Source: Chitinimonas_A lacunae (GTDB lineage Bacteria > Pseudomonadota > Gammaproteobacteria > Burkholderiales > Chitinimonadaceae). From it: a stretch of DNA of 64,000 nt. Shown here in pieces: positions 34,723-45,100 of the stretch (positions within the stretch are counted from its first letter, which is position 1; every line of letters begins with the position of its first letter). Under the pieces are notes generated by a model that had not been told where the DNA came from, did no database searches, and saw only the letters and a list, made by a program, of their open reading frames with translations. The stretch is from the NCBI RefSeq assembly GCF_042650885.1, contig NZ_JBHSBU010000001.1, forward strand, positions 1,674,001 to 1,738,000. The letters run 5' to 3'. The translations under genes and the position numbers were made by a program.

Positions 34723-37700
34723 TCAGAACTCCTCGTCGAGTGCCAGACTGGCGGCCAGGATCGCAGCGGTATCGCGCGGCGCGGCATCGCCGCGCAGGCG
34801 GCGCGCCAGCTCGGCCAGCGACAGGGCCGGTTCTTCCACCAGCGCCTGCAAGGCCGCTTCCCAATGTTCGAGCAGACGGGCCGCGCTGGTCGGCTCGAAC
34901 AGACCGCTGTCGTATTCGAGAAAACCGTATAGCCCGGAGGGATCGCTCCATAGCTCGAAATCGACATCGAAGCGGCTCGACCAGGACTGGCCCGGGTAGG
35001 CGGTGGTCAGTGCGCCGTCGAAACACGGCAGCGGCAGCGGCTGCTGATGCAGGATCAGCATGGCGTCGAACACCGGATGACGGCCGGGCGCGGCCGCCAG
35101 GCCCAGCGACTCGACCAGGCAGGCAAACGGATACTCGGCATGGGCCAACACGGTCTCGATCTCGTGCTGGGCCGACTCGCGCAGGGCCGCCAGACTCGTC
35201 TGGGCCGTAAAGCGCAGCCGCAGCGGCAGCAGGTTGAGATGAAGGCCGACCTGGTCCTGCCATTCGGGCCGGTCGCGGCCCGATACCGGTGTGCCGAGCA
35301 CGATATCGGTCTGGCCACTGGCCAGATGGAGCACCGCGACCGTCGCGGCGACCGCCGCGGCAAAACGGTCGCCGCCCGACAGGGCCGCCTGCCAGCGCTC
35401 GGCCAGCACGGCCGGAGCCGACCAGTCGCTGCGCGCCCCGCGCCGCTGGCGTTGCGGCCGACGCGGCAGATCGAGCGGCAGTGACAGGCTGGGCAGATCG
35501 GCGAGATGGCGACGCCAGAAGCCGGCATGGTCGAGTTCGCGCCAGACGGCCACGCGCTGACGCTGCCAGTGGGCAAAGTCGCGGTAACGCCAGACCGGCG
35601 CTGGCGGCAGCGCCTCGCCGCGATAGGCCAGCGCCAGATCGCGGACCAGCAGTGCATCGGACCAGCCGTCGCTGATGATATGGTGGGTCACCAGCGCCAG
35701 CACCGCGTGCGGGTCGGCGCCGCCCACCTCGATCAGCGCCAGCCGGAACAGCGGCCCATGCGCCAGATCGAACGGCCGGGTGGTGATCTCGCTCAGCAGC
35801 GCCGGCACGGCTCCGGGCTGCTCGACCCGCTGCCGTTCGACCTGGCAGGGCATGCTGCCGAGCACCCGCTGCCGGGGCGTGCCGCCACTGCCGTCAAATA
35901 CCGTGCGCAGCGATTCATGCCGCGCCACCAGCGCCGTCCAGGCGCGCTCCAGCCGGTCGGCATCGAGCCCCGGATCGACCCGGTAAGCGCCCGGCACGTT
36001 ATAGCCGGCGTAACCGGGCACCAGCTGGTCGAGTACCCAGAGCGATTCCTGTTGCAGCGACAGCGGATGATCGGCCGACTCCGGCGCATGGGCGATGGCC
36101 GCGTCCAGTGGCGCTGCCGCCACCCGACGCGCCAGCGCGCGGGCGTCGCGCGCCTGGTAAAGATCGGCCAGCCGCAGCGAGGCACGCAGGGCACGGTTGA
36201 TCCGGCCGATGGCCCGCATCGCCAGCAGGCTGTGCCCGCCCAGCGCAAAGAAGTCGTCATCGACACCCAGTGGCCGCTGCAAGACCTCGGCAAACGCCGC
36301 CACGATGGCGGCTTCGGTCGGGTCCGCCGACGCTTCGATTCGCTCGGTGCGGATCGAAGCAGGCAGCGGCAAGGCGCGACGGTCGAGCTTGTTGTTGGGG
36401 GTCTGCGGCAGTTCGTCCAGGCTGAGCCAGTGGCTCGGAATCAGCGCATCGGGCAGCCAACTCGCCAGCCGCCGCCGCCCTTCCTCGGCCGTGATGGCCG
36501 GGGCACCGGGACGCGGCACCAGATAGGCAATCAGTTCAGGCTCGCCCCGGCCCAGATCGGCCACGCCGACCACCGCATCGCGCAGCTCGGCAAAGCGGCG
36601 CAGCGCCGCCTCGATCTCGCCGGGCTCGATGCGCACGCCGCGAATCTTGACCTGATCGTCGCGCCGCCCCAGATAACGCAGCCGACCGGCGCCGTCCCAG
36701 CCGGCCAGATCGCCGGTCAGATAGATCGGGCCGGCCGCCAGCTCAGGCCGCTCGATAAAGCGGCGCGCACTGACTTCGGGCTGATCGAGATAAGCGGCGC
36801 TGACGCCGATCCCGGCAATCGCCAGTTCGCCCACGGTGCCGTCGAGCTGAAGCCGGCCGGCCTGGTCGAGCACCAGCAGCTGTTCGCCCGGAAAGGCGCG
36901 GCCCAGATGGACCGGGCCGGCATCGAGTTCGGCCTGGCTTGACCAGATCGTGGTCTCGGTCGGGCCATAGACATTGAAGACCCGCGCCGGCAGTTCACGC
37001 AGCCGTGCCGCCAGCGCCGGTGTCAGCGCCTCGCCGCCGACCAGCACCGTGGACAGACGGGCCAGCGCCGCCTCGGCACCGCTCTCGAACAGCAGCTTGA
37101 AACGGGTCGGGGTCGATTGCAGCACATCGACCGCCTGCGCCTCGATCAACTCGGCCAGACGCAGCGGGTCGCGCGCCTGGGCGGCATCGGCGAGCACCAC
37201 CGTCATGCCGTACCAGAGCGCGCCGATCAGTTCGAGCGCCGCAATATCGAACGACACCGTGGTGACGGCCAATAGCCGCCGTCCCGGCGCAAAGCCGAAC
37301 AACTGCCCCAGCGCACCGAAGAAGGCAGCGGCGTTGCGGTGGCGCACCACCACGCCCTTGGGGCGGCCAGTCGAGCCGGAAGTGAAGATCACATAGGCCG
37401 GGTCATCGGGCGTCACCGTCGTGGCAAGTGGCGGCGCGGACAGCGCAGCGTCCACCCGCAGCGTCGGCCAATGTCCGGCCAGCCCGGCCAGGGTCGTCTC
37501 GCTGCCCAGCACCAGGCGGCAGCCGCTGTCGCCCAGCATCTGTTCGATCCGCTGTGGCGGGAAATCCGGATCGACCGGCACATAGGCCGCCCCGGCCTGG
37601 AGCACGGCCAACAGGGCCACCACCAGTTCGGGCGTGCGCTCGCACAGCACCGCCACCCGGTCGCCCCGATTCAGCTCGACCCGCTGCCGCAGCGCAGCAG

Positions 37701-39165
37701 CCAGTCCTTCGACCCGGGCCAGCAGTTCGCCGTAGCTCAGCGTGATACCGCCCTGCTGCAAGGCCGCACGGGCCGGGTCGTGGCGGGCGTGGTCGAGCCA
37801 GCCCGACTGAGCCAGCGCCGGCGGCTCGAACCACAGCGGTCCCTGACCGCGCATCAGCAGCCGGGTCCGCGTCTCCGCGTCGATCAGCGTCAGTTCACTC
37901 ACGCTGCGCCCGGGTTGGCGCGCCACCTGTTCCAGCACCAGCCGATAGGCTTCAGCCAGCGCTTCGAGCGCATGGGGAGCCACTTTGCCGTCGCCGCTGC
38001 GCAGCGTCAGGGTCAATGCCTCGCTGCCCGGTGTCAGCACGACTTCGAGCGGATAGGGAGTGTGTTCATAAAATGCCACCTCGCGCAGGGCGAGTTCCGG
38101 CGTCAGCGGACCGGTCAATCGCCCCTGGTCGGCGTACTGGACGATAAACACATGGTCGATCCGCGCCCCGGCGAGCGCCAGGGCTTCTCCGAGCGGCAGA
38201 TGCTGATGCGGCAGCGCGGCAAAGCTCTGCTCGCGCGCCATATCGAGCAGTTCCAGCCAGGAAGTGGTCGCTTGCCAGCGCAGCCGCAGCGGCAAGGTAT
38301 TGATCAGCAGACCGACCAGCCGGTCGCTGTCGGGCAGTTCGGCCGGACGGCCCGCCACCACCGTGGGAAGCAACAGGTCATTGCGCTGCGCCAGCGACCC
38401 GGCCACCACGGCCCAGGCCGCCAGCAGCGCATGTTGCAGCGCGGCGCCGCGCGAGCGGGCCAGTTCGGTCAGCTGGACGGCCAGCGTGGCCGGCAGCCGC
38501 AGCACATATTCAAGCGGGCTGGCGCCGCCAGCCGGCTCGGGCGGCAACAGACAGCCGCCCAACAGCGCATCGGGCTCGCAGCCGGCCAGCCGTTCACGCC
38601 AGAAATGGCGGGCGGCATCGGCGTCCTGACTGAGCAGCCAGCGCTGGAAGGTCTCGTAAGACGGCGCTGGCGGAAGCTCAGCCACCCCGCCGGCCCGATA
38701 GTGGGTCAGCACCTCGTCGAGCACGAGGCCGATGCTCCAGCCGTCGAGCAGGATATGGTGAAAGCTCCACAGCAGGCAGTGCTGTCCGGCCGGGTCGTGG
38801 AATTCGGTGATTCGCCACGGATGTTCGCGTTCGAGCGCAAACGGCTGGGCCCGGTCGATCCGCAGCACCGCCTCGGCCTCGACCACCTCGGGCAGACTGC
38901 GCCAGACCAGCGTTTCGTGCCAGGGCACCACCTGGACCGGCCGCGACACCCGATCGTAGACAAAACGGCCGCGCAGGGCTTCGTGGCGATCGAGCACGGC
39001 CTGCCAGGCGGCCCGCATCGCGGCGATATCGAGCCGACCGACAAAGCGCAGCAGCAGTTGCTCATGGTAGGCGGCCGAGCCATCGACGCTGGCGGCGTGG
39101 TGAAGCAGGCCCTGCTGCATCGGCGTCAGGGCGTAGACCTGTTTGACTTCTGCTTGGCTGAACAT
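34723..39165 (-). CDS. NRPS: C-A-PCP-C
   Basis: Second synthase, about 1,480 residues. Domains: C (~5-440, WSFHHILLDGW), A (~460-960), PCP (GGHSL, ~1010), C (~1055-1480, HHIISDGW), then the protein ends (ALDEEF) with no A domain. The N-terminus MFSQAEVKQVYALTPMQQGL resembles the acceptor docking ends of tyrocidine-type synthases. The first C is of the class that usually follows a D-residue; here the donor residue should be Gly, which is achiral, so no epimerase is needed. The A code is DILQLGVIWK, close to the glycine consensus. The terminal C presumably works with the A-PCP at the start of the next synthase. ATG 39165 is 10 bases after the upstream stop. Confidence 0.93.
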   Translation of the reverse strand: MFSQAEVKQVYALTPMQQGLLHHAASVDGSAAYHEQLLLRFVGRLDIAAMRAAWQAVLDRHEALRGRFVYDRVSRPVQVVPWHETLVWRSLPEVVEAEAVLRIDRAQPFALEREHPWRITEFHDPAGQHCLLWSFHHILLDGWSIGLVLDEVLTHYRAGGVAELPPAPSYETFQRWLLSQDADAARHFWRERLAGCEPDALLGGCLLPPEPAGGASPLEYVLRLPATLAVQLTELARSRGAALQHALLAAWAVVAGSLAQRNDLLLPTVVAGRPAELPDSDRLVGLLINTLPLRLRWQATTSWLELLDMAREQSFAALPHQHLPLGEALALAGARIDHVFIVQYADQGRLTGPLTPELALREVAFYEHTPYPLEVVLTPGSEALTLTLRSGDGKVAPHALEALAEAYRLVLEQVARQPGRSVSELTLIDAETRTRLLMRGQGPLWFEPPALAQSGWLDHARHDPARAALQQGGITLSYGELLARVEGLAAALRQRVELNRGDRVAVLCERTPELVVALLAVLQAGAAYVPVDPDFPPQRIEQMLGDSGCRLVLGSETTLAGLAGHWPTLRVDAALSAPPLATTVTPDDPAYVIFTSGSTGRPKGVVVRHRNAAAFFGALGQLFGFAPGRRLLAVTTVSFDIAALELIGALWYGMTVVLADAAQARDPLRLAELIEAQAVDVLQSTPTRFKLLFESGAEAALARLSTVLVGGEALTPALAARLRELPARVFNVYGPTETTIWSSQAELDAGPVHLGRAFPGEQLLVLDQAGRLQLDGTVGELAIAGIGVSAAYLDQPEVSARRFIERPELAAGPIYLTGDLAGWDGAGRLRYLGRRDDQVKIRGVRIEPGEIEAALRRFAELRDAVVGVADLGRGEPELIAYLVPRPGAPAITAEEGRRRLASWLPDALIPSHWLSLDELPQTPNNKLDRRALPLPASIRTERIEASADPTEAAIVAAFAEVLQRPLGVDDDFFALGGHSLLAMRAIGRINRALRASLRLADLYQARDARALARRVAAAPLDAAIAHAPESADHPLSLQQESLWVLDQLVPGYAGYNVPGAYRVDPGLDADRLERAWTALVARHESLRTVFDGSGGTPRQRVLGSMPCQVERQRVEQPGAVPALLSEITTRPFDLAHGPLFRLALIEVGGADPHAVLALVTHHIISDGWSDALLVRDLALAYRGEALPPAPVWRYRDFAHWQRQRVAVWRELDHAGFWRRHLADLPSLSLPLDLPRRPQRQRRGARSDWSAPAVLAERWQAALSGGDRFAAAVAATVAVLHLASGQTDIVLGTPVSGRDRPEWQDQVGLHLNLLPLRLRFTAQTSLAALRESAQHEIETVLAHAEYPFACLVESLGLAAAPGRHPVFDAMLILHQQPLPLPCFDGALTTAYPGQSWSSRFDVDFELWSDPSGLYGFLEYDSGLFEPTSAARLLEHWEAALQALVEEPALSLAELARRLRGDAAPRDTAAILAASLALDEEF

Positions 39166-39175
39166 GGCCGCTCGC

Positions 39176-42100
39176 TTACCGGAACAGATCGGCCAGCTCG
39201 TCAGCGGCAAGCCCGGCCGGATTGGTCGGCTCGGCCGTCGCCGTCTGGCGCAGCGGGGTCAGTTGCCGCGCCAGCGCTTCCGCCTGCGGGTGCGAGAAGA
39301 TCTGGTCAAGGCTCAGCGCAAAGCCGGCGCCATGGAGCCTGGCTACCAGACGCAAGGCCCGGATCGAGTCGCCACCCAGCACGAAATAATCGTCGTCAAG
39401 CCCGGCCTCGACACCCAGTACCTCCGAGAACGCCTGCAATACCGCCGCTTCGGCCGCAGTGGCCGGCACACGCCGGGCGCCCTCTGCCGCACGCCGTGGT
39501 GCGGGTTCGGGCAGCGCACGGCGGTCGAGCTTGCCGTTGGGGGTCTGCGGCAGCCGCTCCAGCGCGACAAAACGGGCCGGCACCATGGTCTCTGGCAGCT
39601 TGCCGGCCAGCCAGTGGCGCCAGGTGGCTTCATCAAGCCCGTTCGCCATTCCACCGCGCAATACCAGATAAGCCACCAGTAGCGCCTCGCCCGTGCTGTC
39701 GTGCCGCAGCGTCACGGCCGCCTCGGCCACTTCGGGATGATGGCGTAGCGCAGCCTCGATCTCGCCCGGTTCGATCCGGGTGCCGCGTAGCTTGATCTGG
39801 TCATCGTTGCGGCCGACGTAATAAAGCCTGCCGTCGGCGCCCCAGCGGCCCAGGTCGCCGGTCAGATAGAGCGGACCTTCTGCCAGCGCCGGCCGATAGA
39901 CAAAACGGCCATCGGTCAGCTCAGGCTGGCCCAGATAGCCCGCCGACACGCCGACGCCACCGATGGCAATCTCACCGATCGCGCCTTCGGGCAGCAATTC
40001 GCCGTCGCGGTCGAGCACGAACAGTTGCTGGCCCGGCAGTGCCCGGCCCAGACAGGGGCTTGCCGCATCGAGCAGACAGGCGCTCGACCAGATGGTGGTT
40101 TCGGTCGGACCATAGACGCCAAAGCTGCGACCCGGCCGGGTGGCGAGCCGCGCCGCCAGCGCTGGACTCAGCGCTTCGCCGCCGACCAGCAGGGTTTCGA
40201 GCCGATCGAGCTGGCCGTCGCCATCGAGCGCGAGCAGCGGTGCCAGCCGGGTCGGCGTCAGTTGCAGGGTGTCGATCTGCTGCTCACCAAGCAGCGCCAG
40301 CACGGTGGCCGGATCGCGCGCCTCCCGGCTGCTGGCCAGCACCACCGTCATGCCGTGCCACAGCGTGCCCAGCAGTTCCAGCGCGGCAATATCGAAGGAC
40401 ACGGTGGTCAGCGCCAGCATCCGGTGGCCGGCGGCAAAGCCGAAGCTCGTGCCGAGCTGACCGAAGAAGGCTGCCGCATTGCGATGGCGCACCATCACGC
40501 CCTTGGGGCGGCCGGTCGAGCCGGAAGTGAAGATCACATAGGCCAGATCATCGGGACCGATGCCGGTCACGGGCGACTCGTCGGAGGCGCCGGCATCGGG
40601 CCGGTCGATCCGCTGCACGGGCAGCATCTCAGGCAATACGGCACGGCCGAGTGCCGCGGCGTCGCCCAGCACCATCCTGGCGCCGCTGTCTTCGAGCATG
40701 GCGGCGATGCGCTCGGGCGGGAAATCGGGGTCGATCGGCACATAGGCCGCGCCGGCTTGCAGAATGGCCAGCAGGCCGATCAGCAGATCGGGCGTCCGTT
40801 CACATAACAGCGCCACCCGGTCATTGGCCTGTAATGCCACCCGCCGGCGCAGGGTATGGGCAAGCTGGTTGGCGCGGCCAAGCAGTTCGCGATAGCTGAG
40901 TTGCGTCTCCCCCTGCACCAGGGCGATCGCCGCGCCGCGCTCGGCGACCTGAGCCACGATACCGGCACAGGCGGTGGCCGGCGCAGCGGTCCAATCGGGA
41001 CCGCGTCCCCAGCTCAGTTGACGGGCACGACCGACGTCACTGAGAAAGGGCAGCTCGGTGGTCAGCGAACCCAGCCGCTCGGGCAAGGCGCGCAGCAGAT
41101 CGAGATAGAGGTCGAGATGACGCCGGGCCGTCTCGGCCCGGAACAGATCGGTGGCGTATTCGCAGCGCAGTTGCAGGCCGCCTTCTGCCTCGACGGCTTC
41201 CATGCTGAGGTCGAACATCGCCGCGCCGCGCGAGACCGTCAGCGTCTCGCAGCGCAGCCCCGGCAGCCGGTATACCCGGTCCTCGCCGTTTTCCATGATG
41301 AACATCACGTCGAACAGCGGATTGCGCGACAGATCGCGTTGCAGCTCAAGCGCGCGCAGCAGTTCCTCGAGCGGATAGTCCTGGTGCTCCAGCGCCCCGA
41401 GAAACACCCGATGGCACTGCCGGGCATGCTCGACAAAGCTCTGTACCGTGCCGGCAAGCCGTAGCGGCAGGGTCTGGGCGAACATGCCGACAGTGCCGGC
41501 AAAGCGCTCGTCGCTGCGCCCGCCGACCGGCACGCCGACCACCACCTCGTCCTGACCGCTCATCTTCTGCAACAGCAGGCTCCAGGCCGCCAGCAATACC
41601 GGGAACAACGGCAGGCGCTGCTGCCGTGCCGCTTCACGCAGCCGGGCGGTCGTGGCGGCGTCGAGCGTCGCATAGCAGTCGTCACCGCGCTGGCTGCGCC
41701 GTGCCGGACGCGGAAAGTCGGTCGGCAGCGCCAGCAGCTCGGGCAGGCTGGCGAACTGTCGCCGCCAATAGTCGGCACCGGCCGGCGAAGGCGCCGCCGT
41801 CTCGCTCTGATCGAGTGCCTGCACCAGCGGCCGGGGCAGCGACTTGCCCTGATACAGGGCCATCAGCTCGGTGGCGATCAGATTGAGCGACAGACCATCG
41901 ACCACGATATGGTGGGCATCCATCGCCAGCACATGGTGCTCGCGGCCCAGTTCAAACAAGACGGCCCGAAACAGCGGCGCCTGCCCCAGCTCGAACGGTC
42001 GCATGAATTCGCGCAGCCGCGCCGTCAGCGCCGCCGGCTCGATCGAGGCACGTTCGAGGGTCAAGCCGGCTTCTGCCACCACTTCCTGCCGCACGCCCTG

Positions 42101-45100
42101 CTCGTCGAGGAAGAAGCGGGTCCGCAGTGCATCATGACGGCGGAACACCCCCTGCAAGGCCGCTTCGAGCGCCGCCACATCGAGCGGACCATGGAGCGCA
42201 ATCGCCAGCGGCACGTTGTAGGCGGTATTGGCGCCTTCGAGCTGGTTCAGGGCAAACAGGCGCCGCTGGGCCGGACTGGCCGGACCCGAACGTTTGCGCG
42301 GCGGCGGGCCGTCGGGGCTGCGGAAGGCAAAGCCGCCCGCCCGCAACTGCGCCACGGCCTGTTCGACTGCCGTGATGATGCGTTCGACATCGGCATCGCT
42401 ATGGGCCACCGACAGGAAGCAGATACGCCGCTCCCAGATATAGACGCCCTGCAAATTGAGCAGCAGCGCGAACAAATCCATCTCGATCGGCTGGAACAGC
42501 GCGGCATAACGGCCGTTGCCATCGAAGCGGAACAGCGAGCCGAAATGGTTGAGGGTGATCGGCACCGACTCGGCGGCAAAGAAGCTGTTGAGCCGCTCGG
42601 CCATTCGGCGGGTACGCTCGTTGAGGTCGCGATAGAGCGTGGGCGAGGATTCGATCAAGGCAAGACCGGCGCGGGCCGCTGCCAGCGACAGCGGATGCTT
42701 GACGTAGGTGCCGCCGAAATAGATTACCTCGTGCTCGGGGCGCGAATCGTCGCCATAGCGCCAATCGCCGCCATCGACGGCATCGAGGAAACGGGCCGAG
42801 CCGGCCACGATGCTCAGCGGCAGGCCGCCGCCGACGATCTTGCCGTAGGTGGCCATATCGGCGCGGATGCCGAACGCTTCCTGGGCACCGCCGGCGGCGA
42901 TGCGAAAGCCGGTGATCATCTCGTCGAAGATCAGCGCCGTGCCGCTCTTGGCGGTGATCTCGCGCAGCGACTGCAAGAAGGCGCGCGGCTGGAAACCGGG
43001 CCGGCGCGACTGCACCGGCTCGACCAGCACGGCCGCCAGTTCATGGGCATGCGTCCTGACCTGCTCCAGCCCTTCCTCGGTGCCGTAGTTGACGATCAAC
43101 AGGTCCTCGACCATTCCCGGGGGAATCCCGGCACCGGTCGGGAACACCCGGCCTTCATGCTCGACGCCGAGCACCCCGTCCCAGGTACCGTGATAGGCAC
43201 CGCTGAACACCACGATCTTGCGCCGGCCCGTCACGGCACGCGCCAGACGCACGGCCATCATCACCGCTTCGGCGCCGGTATTGCAGAACGTCACCCGCTC
43301 CATCCCGGTCAGCCGGCTGACCTGGGCCGCCACCTCGGCCGCCAGCGGTGTCTGCGGGCCGATGGCAAAGCTCCTGGCCGCCTGCGCCTGCACCGCCTCG
43401 ACCACACTGGCCGGCGAGTGGCCCAACAAGCCGATGCCGCAGCCCATGGTGATATCGATGTACTCGTTGCCATCGACATCGATCAGACGCGAGCCCTCGG
43501 TTCGATCGGAGGCGATCGGATACATCATTTCCTTGAGGCTGTAGCGGAAACTCAACGTGTTCTTCCAGTCGGCCAGCACACGGCGATGGTCCTGGGCCAG
43601 CCGGCGCGAGCCCGGGGTGCGGGCCGTATAGCGCTCGACCAGTTCAGTGACGAAACGGCGCTGCCGCTGGTCCAGCGTGTCCTCATCGAGCTTGAGCGAG
43701 CGGAAATTCGGCACGGCCGGCCGCTCGGCCTCGGTCGGCTGGACCACGGGTGCCTGCAGTGCCTGGACGGCCACGGCCGGCTGCACGGCAGGTGCCGCCT
43801 GCAGCACGACCGGCTGGGCGCTGTGGCCAAGCAGACTGAGCTGCTGCTGCATCAGCCGGCTCATTGCATCGAGCTGGAGCGCCAGCACACCTTGCAGCGA
43901 ACCGTCGAGCGGCACGGCGGCGGGCTGCATAACCGGGGCCGCTGCGGGCGCGGCATGGAGCACGGGAGCCGGCACGGCAGCCGTGGCAGGCGGCGCGGCC
44001 CGCTGTAGCGGCGGCGCGACCGCTGCGGCCGCCGGTGCGGTTTCGGCCAGCCGGCCGGCGATCTTGCGGGCGGTTTCCAGTCCCTCGTAGAACTCGGCCA
44101 GGGTGGCATGCAGCCCATGCTGCCTTTCGAGCTGCGACCCCAGTTGCACCAGCATCAGTGAGTCCAGCCCAAGTTCGAGCAGCGACAGGTCGGCATCGAC
44201 CTCGTCGGCGGCAAGACCCGTGAGCTGGGCAATCAGCCCGACCACCAGCGAAAGAGAGGATGCGAGGGAAGCCGGATCGGCCATGGAAAACGCCTCCTGG
44301 GCAATAGAAGAAAGGGAAGACGAAACAGGATCGGGCATCGCCAGCAGCACAGCCTGGCCGCTTGCCTCATCACGCACCGGCTCGACCCGGAAACCGGCCT
44401 CGACCAGCGCTTCGTGCCAGTGGGCCAGATCGAGCAGCGGCGAATCGGGCAGCCGGCGGAACCGGTCGACGGCACGATGCCAGCCCGGTGCGATGCCAAA
44501 TACCAGATGGACAAAACCATGCGGCTGCACCTGCTCATGGAGCACCAGACAGCCGTCGGCCGCCAGCAGCGGCCTGAGGTTATTGAGGCAGGCCACGATA
44601 TCGGCCGTGGCATGGAGCACGTTGTTGGCGATGATCAGATCGAACTCGCCCGCCACCAGGCCCTGCCCGGCTGCCGGCTGCTCCAGATCGAACAGGGCGA
44701 ACTCAAGCGTCGCGTCCTGACCAAGCCGGGCCTGCAAATAAGGGAAGAAACCCCGGCTGATATCGGTACAGAGATAGCGGCCATGCCAGTCGGCCGGCAG
44801 GCTGGCCCGCACCGCCGCCGTGGTGCTGCCGGTACCGGTGCCGACTTCGAGAATGCGCAGACGCTCGCGGCGCGGGTGGCCGGCCAGCCGTGCCGCCACC
44901 ACATCGGCCACACGGCGGTTGTAGCTGTCCTGTACCTCGTTGTCGGCATAGCAGGCCGCTACCCGGCTCATCTCGCCACCGGGGAACAGCACTTCGGTCG
45001 GATGCAGACGACCGGCCAGAATGGCCGGATAGGCATCGAGGCAGGCATCGATCAGATCGAGCGTGCCGGCCATGCGTGGGTGGCGGCCCAGCAGCGCCGC

